Assembly: GCA_021851985.1 (NCBI GenBank)
Contig: JAJZOS010000061.1
Span: forward strand, 1-5,545
From: Microcaldota archaeon
Lineage (GTDB): Archaea; Micrarchaeota; Micrarchaeia; Micrarchaeales; CABMGC01
Length of the DNA: 5,545 bases
Reading direction: 5' to 3'
The translations under genes were made by a program, and so were the position numbers. Positions 5,544 to 5,545 of this stretch are shown here, piece after piece (the stretch's first letter is position 1; each line of letters starts with the position of its first letter). Below the pieces are notes generated by a model, which was not told where the DNA came from, searched no databases, and saw nothing but the letters and a program-made list of their open reading frames with translations.

Positions 5544-5545
5544 CA

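Overview
The window looks archaeal, most likely from a small-genome DPANN lineage of the Micrarchaeota/ARMAN type. Three things point there. The genes include a short beta-CASP nuclease of the archaeal CPSF2 type and an ADP-forming acetyl-CoA synthetase, the usual archaeal acetate-and-ATP enzyme. The cell-surface protein has Ig-like domains, a Ser/Thr/Pro stalk and a C-terminal membrane anchor. Start regions look leaderless, with AT-rich boxes about 27 bases upstream. The lineage is an inference from style; there is no rRNA or other marker gene here to confirm it.

Layout. (1) Bases 1-1187, + strand: the 3' part of a secreted, membrane-anchored surface protein that continues beyond the left edge. 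(2) Bases 1188-1388: a convergent, T-rich intergenic region with likely transcription ends for both flanking genes and no gene that I can support. (3) Bases 1389-2642, - strand: a complete aCPSF2-like metallo-beta-lactamase/beta-CASP ribonuclease that starts with TTG. (4) Bases 2643-2718: a compact divergent promoter region. (5) Bases 2719-5386, + strand: a tight three-gene cluster with gaps of only 9 and 4 bases. It encodes a small protein with two winged-helix-like domains and a C-terminal membrane anchor, then the beta subunit (acdB) and the alpha subunit (acdA) of ADP-forming acyl-CoA synthetase. (6) Bases 5387-5545: non-coding or at most a doubtful 28-codon ORF, with a GC hairpin, a C6 tract, a 10-base G tract and an AT-rich, promoter-like box at the right edge.

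How the genes work together. AcdB and AcdA together convert acetyl-CoA (or another acyl-CoA), ADP and phosphate to the free acid, CoA and ATP. This is a substrate-level phosphorylation step suited to a fermentative organism. The co-directional tethered winged-helix protein is the least expected element: it may be a membrane-bound regulator of this operon or of energy metabolism, but that rests on gene order and fold guess only. The nuclease is a housekeeping RNA-processing enzyme and is probably unrelated in function to its neighbours. I see no CRISPR array, insertion sequence, tRNA, rRNA or recognisable defence system.
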